64,000 nucleotides of DNA, taken from the NCBI GenBank assembly GCA_030062745.1, contig CP099848.1, forward strand, positions 8,763,501 to 8,827,500. Direction: 5' to 3'. The DNA comes from Capitulum mitella. Lineage: Eukaryota > Arthropoda > Thecostraca > Pollicipedomorpha > Pollicipedidae. Numbering within the stretch: the first letter of the stretch is position 1; the number at the start of each line of letters is the position of its first letter. This document shows, piece by piece, positions 10,661-21,809 of this stretch. The notes beneath the pieces were generated by a model. It saw only the letters and a program-made list of their open reading frames with translations. It did no database searches and had not been told where the DNA came from. Both the position numbers and the translations under genes were made by a program.

Positions 10661-11131
10661 CCATGTGAATATCAATGCAATGGACTTCTGGCGATGGTTT
10701 CATGTGTATTGCGGTTCTGGGTACCAATACAGAGGAAACTGGCAAAAGTGAAGGGGTACGCCAAAATCAGTCCCATAGGTTCCTATGTTAAATCCAATGC
10801 GAAATAAAGCATAGGGTAGAAAACGGCTTCCTTTCGAAATAAATGGAAAAGTTAGGAACCAAATGTTGTAAATGCGATATTTTCGAGCTCAGCGGCCCGA
10901 GACGAACGTTTTGAGTGCCTGTTTGTTGAGTTTTAAAGTATATTTGTATTCGCGGCATTTCTGTAGTGTTTTTTGTTTTGTGTTCTGGAGTGCAAAACAA
11001 TGGATGCGATGGACGTTTGATGGCTTTATTGAGCTCAGTTAGTTAACACCTATCTACTGACGCGTTTTGGGCGATTTTGAAGGGGTCTCGAGTTTGGGCT
11101 GACCGTGGGCTGACCGTAGGCTGTCTTGACT
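10660..11131 (-). repeat. Inverted repeat, right copy
   Basis: Reverse-complement partner of 3739-4210, with the same landmarks in reverse order: GATGGTTTCATGTGTATTGC at about 10692, GAAATAAAGCAT at 10800, ATTCGCGGCATTTCTGTAGT near 10950, GGATGCGATGGACG near 11000, TGAGCTCAGTTAGTTAACAC near 11030, and GGGCTGACCGTGGGCTGACC at 11097. The right end is near 11131, where the GGCTGTCTTGAC shared with 3735-3745 stops. Confidence 0.8.
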
Positions 11132-11440
11132 GCCGTGAACGTCGCAGGCGGGACGTATAGTGGCCGCGCCCTCGAAGCGAGGGCTAGACGAGCGAGCCAG
11201 CGCGCCAGCTCAGCCGGCCACACCCCGACGCAGCCGCCGTAGCAGCACAGTGCCACAGCCGCAGCGGTCGCGGCCGGGGGTGGCGCCACAGTCGCGGCGG
11301 CCACAGGAGGAGGCGGCACCACCGTCGCGGCCGCTACACGGGCACCAGCCAGGGACAATCAGCGATCCCTCCATCTCGCGGAGGGACGACGCGAAGCTGG
11401 GAGTGAGAGGTCCGGCTTTCCGGGTTGGCTAGGCCGAGTT
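11132..11440. other. CpG-rich patch, no convincing gene
   Basis: A very GC-rich, CpG-rich stretch with open frames on both strands. Their translations are simple Ala/Pro/Arg/Ser runs typical of biased composition. It could be a CpG island or a decayed exon; no domain is visible. Confidence 0.4.
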
Positions 11441-12069
11441 GGAGACTGAAAGTCAAGTGTCAGAGACCGTGCCAATATGATAGGCAATACAGCGAGCACG
11501 GTGGGGAAACAGCTCGTGAGTGAGTTTCCAACTAGTAATACGGAAAAATGAACCACAGTGTAAATTTAGAATGCGATTTTCTGTGCTCAGACAGCTAGGC
11601 GATCGTGTTGAGCATACAAAAAAGCTTCTTTTGAATACGCTTTGCATCCAAGGGTGTTATACAAGCGATACAATACAAGCAAGAAACAAAATAAGACGGA
11701 GGGAAATGATAAGTAAAGGGCATAGAGAAAAAAAATTGTAATTAATGCTGATATGTAAACAATCCGTTCGTAACTTTCTCAGACTAATAGTACTTTTTTA
11801 CAAAAATTCTTCGCCAATGTTACTGTAATGGTATACTGCGGGCCACATCCAAGTTTCATATCACAAAAAACTTGCGTTGCCTCGCGCAGAAGAAGCATCC
11901 CGTTGTTACCCGCCTGCTCCTGCGTAAATTTGGGAGGCGTTTGTTACGACCTTACCTGAAACACACTGCAGCAGTCTACGGAGAGTCGTCCACGCCATCG
12001 AGCGCGAGAGTCTCCTTCTCCGTCTCGCCGCGGCGCATTGGACCGCCAGCGAGGACGTCCTGCACAGTG
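11441..12069. other. Non-coding, no feature seen
   Basis: AT-richer sequence without a protein-like frame or clear repeat. It adjoins the hAT remnant and may include its 3' flank. Confidence 0.4.
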
Positions 12070-12990
12070 ATTCCACTAGGCACAGCCGGCGGGGCCGCTC
12101 TGCTTCAACGCCTGAGAGGAGAGCGTGCAGCCGCTGGTCGCTAACACTGCAGGAGCCGGCCGGCCTCGGCTGTCTGCAGGCGGGCTCGTCCGAGAAAACA
12201 CGCGTTCCATCGAGGCCGTAGAGTGCGGCAGTGGCATGAGGCTGAACATCAGCTGGGACAGGGTAGGGAATCGCGGCTGTCCGGCGGCGCTCTCCAGCTC
12301 TGCCACTCCGGCCCAGAACAGCGGCGGCGTCAGCTCCTTGCCCGTCGCCGATGCCGTGGCCAGTGCGGCAGGAAGGCCGTGCCGCTCGTCGTTGATGTCA
12401 TCCCTGTCCCTGCTGTTATCTGCCGGCATCACGGCCACCTCCGGCTTGAGAACCTTCAGCTGGGCCGAGATGCTGTTGCGTTCCAGTTAAAACCGCTTCC
12501 TCACCTGGCAGCACAGGTCGTTGAGGAAAGCGAGTGCGTCCTGTCGCAGCACCGTCTCCCATTCGCCCAGAGACTCCTCCAACAGATGGCTCTAGCAGCG
12601 GCCACCGAGGCCGATGCGCTCCAGTGCCATGAAAGTCATGGAGTCGATCTGGTCGATCTGGTGAAGCGGAAATGAGGACAGCATCGCCGGTCTCACGTAC
12701 AGCGACAGCAGCGAGCGGTGCCCGTCGCTCAGACACTGTAGGGTCTGTCCAGTTGGGAGTCTTCCGACTGGAAGATCTTATTAAGCTGGTCGACTTTCTG
12801 GATGATGCAGCGCACGAACGGCAGCACGTGTTTCGTGCCATGCTGCTTCATATTCTTGATGATCTCCACCGCCCGGTCCACCTTGCCTTCCGCAGTCTCA
12901 GCGTCGGCGCTGAACACCAGCTGAAGTGCCTGTCTCTGCTCTAGGATCCGGTGCAATACTGCGCCGTGAGACAAGCAGCGGGTCATTACG
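12070..12990 (-). pseudogene. hAT-family transposase remnant
   Basis: Three frames on the - strand read in order as the back half of a hAT transposase. The first (12986-12729) contains VRCIIQKVDQLNKIFQSED, matching the family's segment before the catalytic core (LN..FQSE). After a shift come LSLYVRPAMLSSFPLHQID and the LLEESLGEWETVLRQDALAF helix. The last frame ends with PTLSQLMFSLMPLPHSTASM followed by ERVFS, the C-terminal dimerisation motif. At least two frameshifts and an in-frame stop break it. The N-terminal BED finger and the terminal inverted repeats were not found. hAT transposases cut and paste DNA, leaving 8-bp duplications; this copy cannot make an intact enzyme. Confidence 0.7.
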
Positions 12991-13069
12991 ACCTCGGGGA
13001 TCGGAATCGAGCCAGTCAGTGTTCGTGTGGTGGTGCTGTATCATCTAGGTACATTTTAACCTCGTCGGT

Positions 13070-14290
13070 ATAGGGGAGAGGGTTGATGCAACCTCCGCTG
13101 AGGTTTTCCGAGGACAACTTCCGAACGGTTTGCTTGATCCATATGAAACTTGGTGTACCTTCTAAAGCATTCTTTCCGCATCCTATGGCACAAAAAATTT
13201 CTTCTACGTTGTCATGGTAGCGAGCTATGGCGTCATAACGGGAACCATGTCAGCCGTTTTCGCGCCGACGTAACCGGTTTACAATAGTCTCAGTTTGTCG
13301 CACTGTAAGACGGTTGGAGTGCACAAACAGAATAAAATATACATCAATCGACTCCGAATTGTACATTCTATGAGACTTCACATATATTTAATAGGCTTAT
13401 GCTCACTACCGGGATTATCGAACTGAGGTCATAAGCTACGGCGGGAAACACGTTTCTTTTTATCTTTGGGAACGCGATAGGAAATAAGGATACCAAAACA
13501 AAGCATGTATTCGCATTGATTGAGATGCAAGGAATCGAATGGTATAACTTTGTTGTAATTTACCTTTTGTTTCATTCAAATAAGCCGTAATGCAGCGAAC
13601 GCCTGACTTTTGCTGCGTCGGGAGGAGTGGCGTTGGCCGCGAAGTGATGAGTCTGCAAAATGCCTAAACATTGATTTTGACAACAGCATGTCTAAAATTA
13701 GATTTCGTGTTGGATATCGATTCGAAAAGCGCTTTCAGGGCATCTAATTTGCGATTTTTGGCTAATTAGAGGTCATTCTAGGTCATTAGCTTTAAATAAT
13801 CTTGGATGACCTAAGATGGCTTGTATATGTCATTTGCCAGCAGTGTTTGTTAACTGAGATACTACATTTTAGTTCAGCATCTATTTTTATCTACAAAATG
13901 CCTCTGCAGCTCCGAGACCGCATTTAAGCGAAGCACCCACATGACAAGGACTGACCTAGCATGACTTGGATCGAACTCCATGGGAAAAATACAATCATGT
14001 GGTGTACAGATAGACTTATAATTGATAGACGAACACTATGATATCCGTTTCGTTTCATCATAATTTATTCTTTGGCTTTCAGTTGCGTTTAAAAGTCAAA
14101 AAAGTAACACTTTCTGTCAATTTTTTACCTTTGACCTGACATGGAAGGTCATCTGTTGACCTGAAACCTCAAAAAGATGCCAGTCGCGAGGTCTGGTCAC
14201 ACACAACACGCTGTTTTTTCCGTGATGCTGTAGGACTCCGGTATGGAAATGGCCGGGGGGTCGCACTCCCCCCCCTATGTTCGCGTTATG
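13070..14290. mobile_element. Probable non-autonomous element, AGGTCA-containing
   Basis: The left end has ATAGGGGAGAGGG, a short spacer and a pyrimidine-rich CAACCTCC. The right end in reverse complement has ATAGGGGGGGGAGTGCGACC followed by more C. This matches the G-tract/C-tract subterminal plan of the elements at 4277, 49977 and 58544. Near the left end is GAAACTTGGTGTACC, close to GAAACTTGGTACAC inside the 58544 element. The interior has AGGTCA/TGACCT words around 13760-13820 and 14130-14165 and no coding frame. Borders are approximate and no target duplication was identified. Confidence 0.4.
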
Positions 14291-15335
14291 CGGAAGGTCC
14301 CATACAGGTGACAGTTAACTTATATCACAGAAAAAAACAGTTTTTTTTTCGACATATTATTATCAAGAAATACAGGTTACTCAGGGAGAGAACCCTGGGG
14401 GCCTTCGGGGCCATGGCCCCTCTTTCAATGGAGAACTCAGGGCCGAAATGTCTTGGCCGACGTTTTGGAACGGACATTGTTTCTATTTTGTGTTCGAAAT
14501 ACAGGTTTGTTTATACCCATGCCAATTTTCGAAAACGGCGAAAAGGCACTAGACTTTGCAGTTCCCAGACAGCTCAGGCGCATTGCGGTTTTCATCTTAT
14601 TTGGCCAATCCTTGCAAATGTCACAAAATGCACAGTGTATTTACGTTGTGAACTGAACCGTGGCTCACACACATAATCACGCTTTGGTTCTTCATAAGTC
14701 TTTATATTTGCGAGCTTGTCTCAATCACGCTTACTGTTTCCTGTTTGGCTGCTCTTTATGTTCTTCCGGTTTGACGGTTGCTGGGCTCGCGTGCTGAAAT
14801 AAACAGTGGGCGAAGGTAACCGGCGGGGCCATCTTAGATGACGCGTTATTTTCTGTAGAAAATGACCTTTCCCGGACGCAGTACCGAATTATCATCGTTT
14901 AGGTCAAGAGCAGCGGCGGTCCGTGGTCTCAAAAACACCTGAGGCACATCGCAAGTGTAGCACGAAACTGTCCGCACTAAACTATAAACTATACATGGCT
15001 GTTTGTCTGATATGCGTTGTCTATCAAACCGTAAATGATGTCCGAACCTCTTCAGATCGACGGATACAAAAGAAGTGAAATGTTGCTTGACGTATCACTT
15101 TCCTTGCCTTGTCTGCTGGGCATCTGCAAAGAAGGCTAGAGCATAGCCAGCGCCCTGCACCCCGGGCGGAAAGTTCTCCCACGATTCAAAGGCGGATAAA
15201 TGATCGTCACTGCCAGGCGCATACAGTCACTGTAGAATCGTTTGTTTATGGTTTCAAAACATATATCGAGCATTCTAAACTAATACGAAGTGTAGTGGTA
15301 AGTGCCTGATTGATTTGCCCTGGAACGCCCCAGCT
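14291..15335. other. Non-coding, no supported gene
   Basis: Short frames at 14308-14676 have no recognisable domain. No clear repeat or RNA gene was seen. Confidence 0.4.
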
Positions 15336-15338
15336 ATC

Positions 15339-15472
15339 CCTTTCAAGATTTTGAAAACTTCTGTCGTCTGTTGCGATGAAATTGGACGGGTAGTTCTCGA
15401 GATGTGGGGGGGGGGGACGAATAAGTCCCCCACATGGGAATGCTCCCAAGCGCTATGGATACAGTAATAGGG
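15339..15472 (-). mobile_element. Truncated end of the TTAA element family
   Basis: Read on the - strand this matches the 5' end of the elements at 49977 and 58544. In + orientation it shows CCTTTCAAGATTTTGAAAA, then TGTTGCGATGAAATTGGACG, TAGTTCTCGAGAT, a G-tract/C-tract stem, and finally TAATAGGG followed by TTAA at 15473-15476. About 60 bases between the AAAATTTTGAAA block and the TGTTGC block are missing, and the remaining kilobase of the element is absent. Confidence 0.75.
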
Positions 15473-15479
15473 TTAAAAC

Positions 15480-17460
15480 AATGTGGCTTCACGTGTGAAC
15501 CCAACGGAAAAAATATGGCGCTTTAAAACATGCTACACCTGATGTCGTTTTCACGGTTACTGCCGACCGAGGGGCCACCAATAAAAGACAAAAGCCAGAG
15601 ACAAATGATCCTCGCCACCAAGGGTTCATATGCTTGCCGCTAGGTGGCCAACAGGTTGTGGATGTTGATGACGAAGCCACCGAGTTTCCGATCCGGGTAT
15701 ATGTCACCCATGACCACACCATGTTTGGCAGAGATGCGGATAAAAAGCTCCACTTCGTTACCAGCGTCTACAGCGACCACTCGATCATGCTGCCGCCTAG
15801 GACGGCGAAGTAATCCGCGCGTGTTTTAGGAATTCTGAAGCATGTAGGCACTCAAGACGAAAACTGCGCTAAACCTGGGAAACACTTCAAACACTGCTCA
15901 GAGGACGCTGGCTGTCGGCTTGCGCTCTGCCGTGGCCACGTGCAATACATGCTCCGATGTTATGAAAGGCGATGCTGAGCCAGCTTGGGAGGACGTTCCT
16001 CGGGAAACAACGTCCTTATGGTGAAACCAGTGTTGAGAAGTGCTTCGAATAACGTTCGCGGCAACCATCGCCAAGGCGTGGTCCATAAATATGTAACGCT
16101 GGGGAAGCTGGGGGTGAGGCCAATGCGTGACAGCGTTGCAATGGGGAAGGTGAGTTTCGCAGAGCGTTAGTTACGCTCTACCGCAAAACTACTACTACGT
16201 AACGCTGATTATTAGAAAATTTCAATTGTCTAAATAAAAACAGTGAGCCCTTCTGATTACCCTATTCCGATGGCAGAGGAACAGCTGAGACGATGGTGGG
16301 CACAGAAATGTCTTGATTAGTGCTGTATGGAACCAGATTTGTCGGATGTTGGTGTGGAAACATAAGACGAAGGGTCGCCACGCACACCTACAATGCATTA
16401 AGTGCACCTCAGCTGTAGAAACAAAATAAAAAAGGCATTCTAGAACACTGCACGCCTTAAAGGGCAACTTACCCGCACTCCAGTCGACGCTTCACAAAAT
16501 ATGCAAGAAAACATGACGGATTACTTGAGACTTCTATTGATATAGCGTTCTTGGGTTGCAAGGATCGTAGTAATCGTCTGAATAGCTTGTGTCGTTTGTT
16601 AGATGTGTAAGAGCCTTAAATGCGAGGTGTTCGTCATTTTCTTTGCCTTGCCATTCTATTGCTCCATGTCTTCGTTTTACATTTCAGTCCATTTCATGCG
16701 AAAAACAATCCGTGAAAACACACTTACGCTCGATTCCAGAAAAATCAGAACTAACTCTGGAATCGATCTCGTTTTGAAGCGAGCCAGTAAGAATAGATTC
16801 CATTTACAAGAGCCTGGGTCAGAGCGGAGATGAATCCTACGGTTGTCCACGGAGTCAGAATTGAAACCGATTCCAATGACAAAATCTGACTCCAAAGTTG
16901 TAATCTATGTAGTATGGGAATGGCTCCCGAGTTTGAGGAAAGAACATTTACATCTTAATTACTATTTGGTCAGCTGGGAAAATGAAAGTAAATTACTTCT
17001 CGTGCTATATTTTGTGCGCAAGCATATAACACTTTGGGAATGGCCAAAGTGAAATACTTTCCAGGATCGACTCATTTTATTCTGAGTCTGATTCTGAAAC
17101 TATTCAGCTATAGAAATCGCGTTGAGACAGAATCGGAATCGACTCAACAAGCCGAGCCGGATGAGGAATCAATTCACCTGAAGTGGAATCAAGCACAAGT
17201 CTGCGCGAAAGGGTGACTGTTTCAGGACAACTGAAAGGAACGCAGGCGCGTTCGATAACGATTTACGTGTGGTTCGGCCATTCCTGTCTTACAATAAGCC
17301 GCCGTATCTGGCCTTGATCAGTGAATGGGGAAGGGTGAAATCCGGCTTCGCCGCATCCCGAAAACATCCTGCGCCCCACTGATTGACCACAGAAAAGAAC
17401 GCCACCGATACGCCAGCCTTCAGTTGGCACCTGACATCCCCAGACCGCAGATCTGCAGCC
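15480..17460. other. Non-coding; GAATC-rich patch at 16730-17190
   Basis: No gene supported. Between 16730 and 17190 the words GGAATCGA, GATTCC and GACTC recur many times in both orientations, a decayed simple repeat. The last 150 bases before the CAP gene are pyrimidine-balanced and could be its 5' UTR, but no TATA box or clear promoter element was identified. Confidence 0.45.
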
Positions 17461-19759
17461 ATGCTGGTCGCGCTGGCCACCTGTCTGCTGTCGTGCGTTG
17501 CGCTGGTGTCCGGCCAGAACGATGACTACTGCCGGCTGTCTCGGTCGCACCAGCTGTGTCGGCCGGTGTCCGTTGCGCCCCACTGCGGCCGCGTCTGGCG
17601 TCAAACCATGAGTGGTCAGGAGAAGTCCGACGTTTTGCGGGCTCACAACATCGCCCGCAGTCTGGTGGCCACCGGCAGCGTCGACGGTACCGACGGCCGT
17701 CTGCCCACTGCTGCCGACATGACGGAAATGGTGAGACAAGTGCCAGTCCTCCAGCATGTGTGAACAGTTTAGCTGTTGCATTTGCTGCGAACGCGGCACT
17801 CGAGTTCTACTGTTTTACCAGTTTCCAGCTGCGTTGGCGGAAAGGATGGCCATGTATTTTTTTTTTACTTCATTTTATTTAAGTAAATTTATCCCTTACA
17901 TCCCTGTAAAGTCATCTGTTGGTATGCAAGTTTATCCCGTAACTTTGCCTCATTAATCTAACCATTAATGATAAACCTCAGGCCAATGTCATCCACCGAT
18001 ATTCTTTGGCAGACAGGACAGCGAGGGAGCATGCCTACGAAAGATGTTAAAACATACGTTCTTTGTGCTAAGGGCGTCTTGTCACAGCGTGAATATCACC
18101 TCTGTGGAGAAACGATCATTCCTTTCGGCAGCCGGCTGTGGTGCATGCTCTAAGGGCGGCTCAGCTGATACGACATTCGCCGTCAGGTGTGGGATGATGA
18201 GCTGGCCGAAATTGCACAGGCCCACGCCAACCAGTGCCAAGACGGCCACGACTGCGGAGACTGCCGACGCAGCGGTGAGAGATGGCGAAGCAGGCCAGTG
18301 CAACGAAATGTTTGTTGTTATTTCGCTGCCAGTACTGTTCTTGAAACTTGCCGATCAAAGTTAAGCCGCGGATGTTCAGTTTCAAAGGCAGAGTCTAGGC
18401 AGAAACTATTTGTATCGAACTTGATTGACCATCCTGACTGGAAGTGATATTTACGTGTGTATTTCTCAATCGTGTGCTGCGTGAATCCATAGAGACCAAA
18501 CGGCAAACCGCCGTCTTTTATGCTTTTGTTTTCAGCTCGTGGGCCAGTAGGCCAGAACATCGCCACGGTCGAAACATCTGCTAGAGATCCCAATGAATTC
18601 CGATACAATCTGATCGATCTCGTCAAGACCTGGTTTGATGAATACGAAAACTTGCCAGTGTCTGAGGTCCGGGCTTTTGGGTAAGAACAACATGCCCAAT
18701 TGAGGACACGAAAACGCGCTGAATATACTGTTTCAATGATTGTCTAACGTTCAGTTTCTGGACGGAAACAACTGCACTGGATCTTGATATCACTATTGTG
18801 GCCTGTTCAAAGCCTCTATGCGTCCGTGTTTTCATCCTTATCTCCGTCGGCGGTTTGTTGGCAGACACGGCTGCTGCAGATCGGGGACAGTGGGCCACCT
18901 CACCCAGCTGGTCTGGTCCAGGTCTACCCACGTGGGCTGTGGACTGATCATGCATGAATCACGAGGAGGCTTAAGGGTAATAGCAACGTTGTTTAATACA
19001 ATCTGGTATTCATACTAGTTCGTTTTAATAGTTTGTTTTAATGTTCTTATCGGTAAATCTCACTCATATGTTCTATTATACAAATATGAATAACATGTTT
19101 CGGCTATCTGGCGCTGATAGGGACATAACGAAGCATCTGTAAAAGGAGCTTTACAATAATGTAGATGACTTATTTCTGGTCTACATCGGCCCAAGATAAA
19201 ATGTCCATACTCTGACTGAACACTGAACAGTCCAGCCATCTCCACATGTCCAGTAAAGGTACTCGAGTTAAGGAAAATCCATTAAATGGTACTCAGGTTT
19301 GATATATTTATGTATTTGTCCAATTTACGTTCCATGGTGTTGCTTTTAAACCGTATTGAAGCGTCAAAACTTTGAATGGATATTGACTATCTCAGCGTTC
19401 TCCTTATCGCTAGCCATAACTGCTGAAGGTCAGGAAAACTGTTCAGAATATTTTTCGGGCATTTATCCAAATTATGTTCCTGGATGTTACTACATTTCAT
19501 TGTTGTATTCCCTTAAACCTCCCATATAGGAGCATTATGTGACAGCGTGTCGTATAGGAAGGCGTCGGTTTCTGTGCATAACTAGGACTGCTGTAAAATA
19601 TAAACGCAAGGTTTTTTTCAGCTTAATTTGGTCTGCAACTACGGGCCAGGCGGCAACGCTATAGACCTTCCGGTCTACACGGAGGGATCACCGTGCTCCA
19701 GGTGCCCTCCGAGCAGAGAGTGTTCCGGATTTTACCCTGGACTGTGTGCCTGGCGGTAG
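17461..19759 (+). CDS. Secreted CAP / antigen 5-like protein, five exons
   Basis: Exons 17461-17730, 18187-18274, 18536-18680, 18865-18976 and 19622-19759 join with consistent phases (0, 1, 2, 0) and GT/AG introns to give 250 residues. The start ATG opens a signal peptide (MLVALATCLLSCVALVSG). Hallmarks in order are LRAHNIARS with the cavity His (residue 62), WDDELAEIAQ with the cavity Glu, C-rich QCQDGHDCGDC, GPVGQNIA, then GTVGHLTQLVWSRSTHVGC (CAP1) with the second His, and LVCNYGPGGN (CAP2), ending with a C-rich segment and YPGLC. This matches arthropod venom-allergen/antigen 5 proteins, which are extracellular; some bind sterols or lipids and most have no known enzyme activity. The acceptor of exon 4 could also be 15 bases later (NAGNAG-like, in frame). 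The 3' end may be disturbed (see the next entry). Confidence 0.88.
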
Positions 19760-20769
19760 TCTGATGGGACTCTCCGGTGTGCCAGAACTGGCTGGCGGTC
19801 AGGTATGTCGGTCCTTTGGGGGGGGGGACAGGCCTCTGTTGGTGCTGTTCCCTGCCCAAACATCAACACCAGCTGCGCTACCTCGACTGCGCAGGATGAT
19901 AGGCAAAGTTGGGTTGCAATGTTCGTTTACAGCTGTTTGACAGGCTAGGACCTGCAGTGTTGTGGTTCACAACGCATGTCTTATTTCTCTCATATTGGTC
20001 CTGTTTCGAATCTTTTGCGTCGATGTGTGGTTGCATTATGACGAGATATGTCTACGAATGCGAACAAGACGTGCTGGCGTCCAAACTTGCACTGCATGTT
20101 TTGGTGTACAAAGTTCTTTCCTACTACAATTATACTATCCTTGTTTCAATGCTAAATCACTTGTTGCGTTGAGAAGATGTAATTTATAAACGTAATGGAC
20201 CAATAAACACATCTGTGGTCTTCAAAGAATATACGCGGAGCATAAAATGTCTTCTTTTTTTCCAGGTCCTACGATCCTTATTGCAGTTGGTGCAAGAGAT
20301 CAGCCTTATTTGTAGGTGAAATGATGTGTACAGCGCGTGATGAAACAAAATGCCTATTGAACTTATTATGATATGTACAAACGTTTTGCATTTCTCCATG
20401 GCGAAAAGTTACTAAGGAAAATTGTGTAAATAACTGGTGGGCATTTAGTTTTTAGACTAAGATTTAGTGCGTATATCGCCAGTAAAAGAGACATCATTTC
20501 AGCGATGTTTTTTACTACAAGAAATCTAACGTTGTGGGTGTACATACAACAATTTAGCCTTGGAGCCCATAATGAGCATGAATTATGAGATGAATGCAGA
20601 AAGTGGTATAGAAGGCATATTCCGTATATTTCGCATTTTGTATATATTCTGTACATGTTTTGTATCTTTTGTTCGACAGTTCAATAAATTTCCGCAGCCT
20701 TCACCACTGTGTGGACCACTGCGGGTGACATCCTGCTCGGCCATCGGGTCCGGCACTGAATCAACGTAA
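19760..20769 (+). other. Possible extra CAP exon and alternative 3' end
   Basis: After the TAG at 19757 the DNA still looks coding in another frame: CVPGGSLMGLSGVPELAGGQ, ending exactly at a strong donor, CAG|GTATGT (19802/19803). A good acceptor (TTTTGTTCGACAG, ending 20679) opens 29 codons in phase 0 from 20680 to a TAA at 20767-20769, with two cysteines. Inserting one TG into the ACTGTGTGCC run at 19741-19750 would connect YPGLC to VPGG. So either this copy, or the assembly, has lost two bases in a TG repeat, or the short form is genuine. Confidence 0.4.
20202..20207 (+). terminator. Polyadenylation signal AATAAA
   Basis: AATAAA lies 443 bases after the TAG of the five-exon CAP form and would give a plausible 3' UTR. 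Another AATAAA at 20683 lies inside the possible sixth exon. Such hexamers also occur by chance in AT-rich DNA. Confidence 0.35.
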
Positions 20770-21800
20770 ACAGTCAGCAGTGCAGATAACAGGCCTACAG
20801 ACTATTAGCGAAATGTCTGAAGTCATTAGATAGCTCAAGCCATCAACTTTAGCGGACGAATGAGTACATCTCGCCGGGTTTTGATGCTTGCGTGTTCCGA
20901 ATCCCAAGCAATTGGCATCTACCGTTTTAACGGATTTCCCCAGAACCCGTGACGTTTATTTGTCGACCCGAACACTGCACGGTGGGGAACAGCCAGTGGT
21001 GGCTCCGGGGCAAGGGTTTTCCCCAAAACAGTTGACGCCGTCAAGAGCACTGCAAAAAAAAAACATTCGGAGAGTCGGGAGACCAAATCATCTTCGGTGC
21101 CATGACCTACGTGTATTTAGAATCTCCTGGGCATGAACATGTATGCGACTCTGCAATGCAATGACCGCGCATTCAGCTGCCCCCGGACGACATAACCCTG
21201 TTTAACTTCTTCATGCCATGCATCGTCATATGCTTAATACTGAACTTTCCAAGCCCAGAAGGGCAGCCGGCACTTGTTGCCCCCGCCCCCCTCCCCCCGG
21301 CACCGCCACTGGGACCCTGTTCAATATCCTTCGCTGCTCTTTGTTCATGTGCCGTTTCGAATGAGCCTTGAAACTACATGGCCCATGCCGTTATTATTAA
21401 CGCAAAGATACGGCGGCACAGACACGGGAAAAGGTCTGAAAAATGCGTTGATTCTGTCAGCAATGTCATTCCAGTCATGATTCGAAATTTAACTCAATGA
21501 AACATTCACGATTCATGTTATATGACTAAATATGCTGTCACGTATTCGTAACATGATCTGTGATGGCTTACGTACGCGTTCATTCTGTTCTTCTCCAGCG
21601 CTGTTTTACAGAACTGTTCCGCATAAATATAGCTGTATTGTCCAGGTATATAATTCTATATACCTGTACATATTTATGTAACAGGTATATAATACTATAT
21701 ATACTAATACTATATGCCAGGTACATATATCATGCTGGAAATATGAGGTCCTTACATCTTGTCATTTGGGTGGTATGCCGATGTGCCGATAGACCGACAT
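20770..21800. other. Non-coding; AT-rich inverted repeats near 21640-21735
   Basis: No gene supported. GGTATATAATTCTATATACC at about 21644 is an imperfect palindrome, and similar AGGTATATAATACTATATA words follow it. Confidence 0.4.
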
Positions 21801-21809
21801 TCACTGGGA

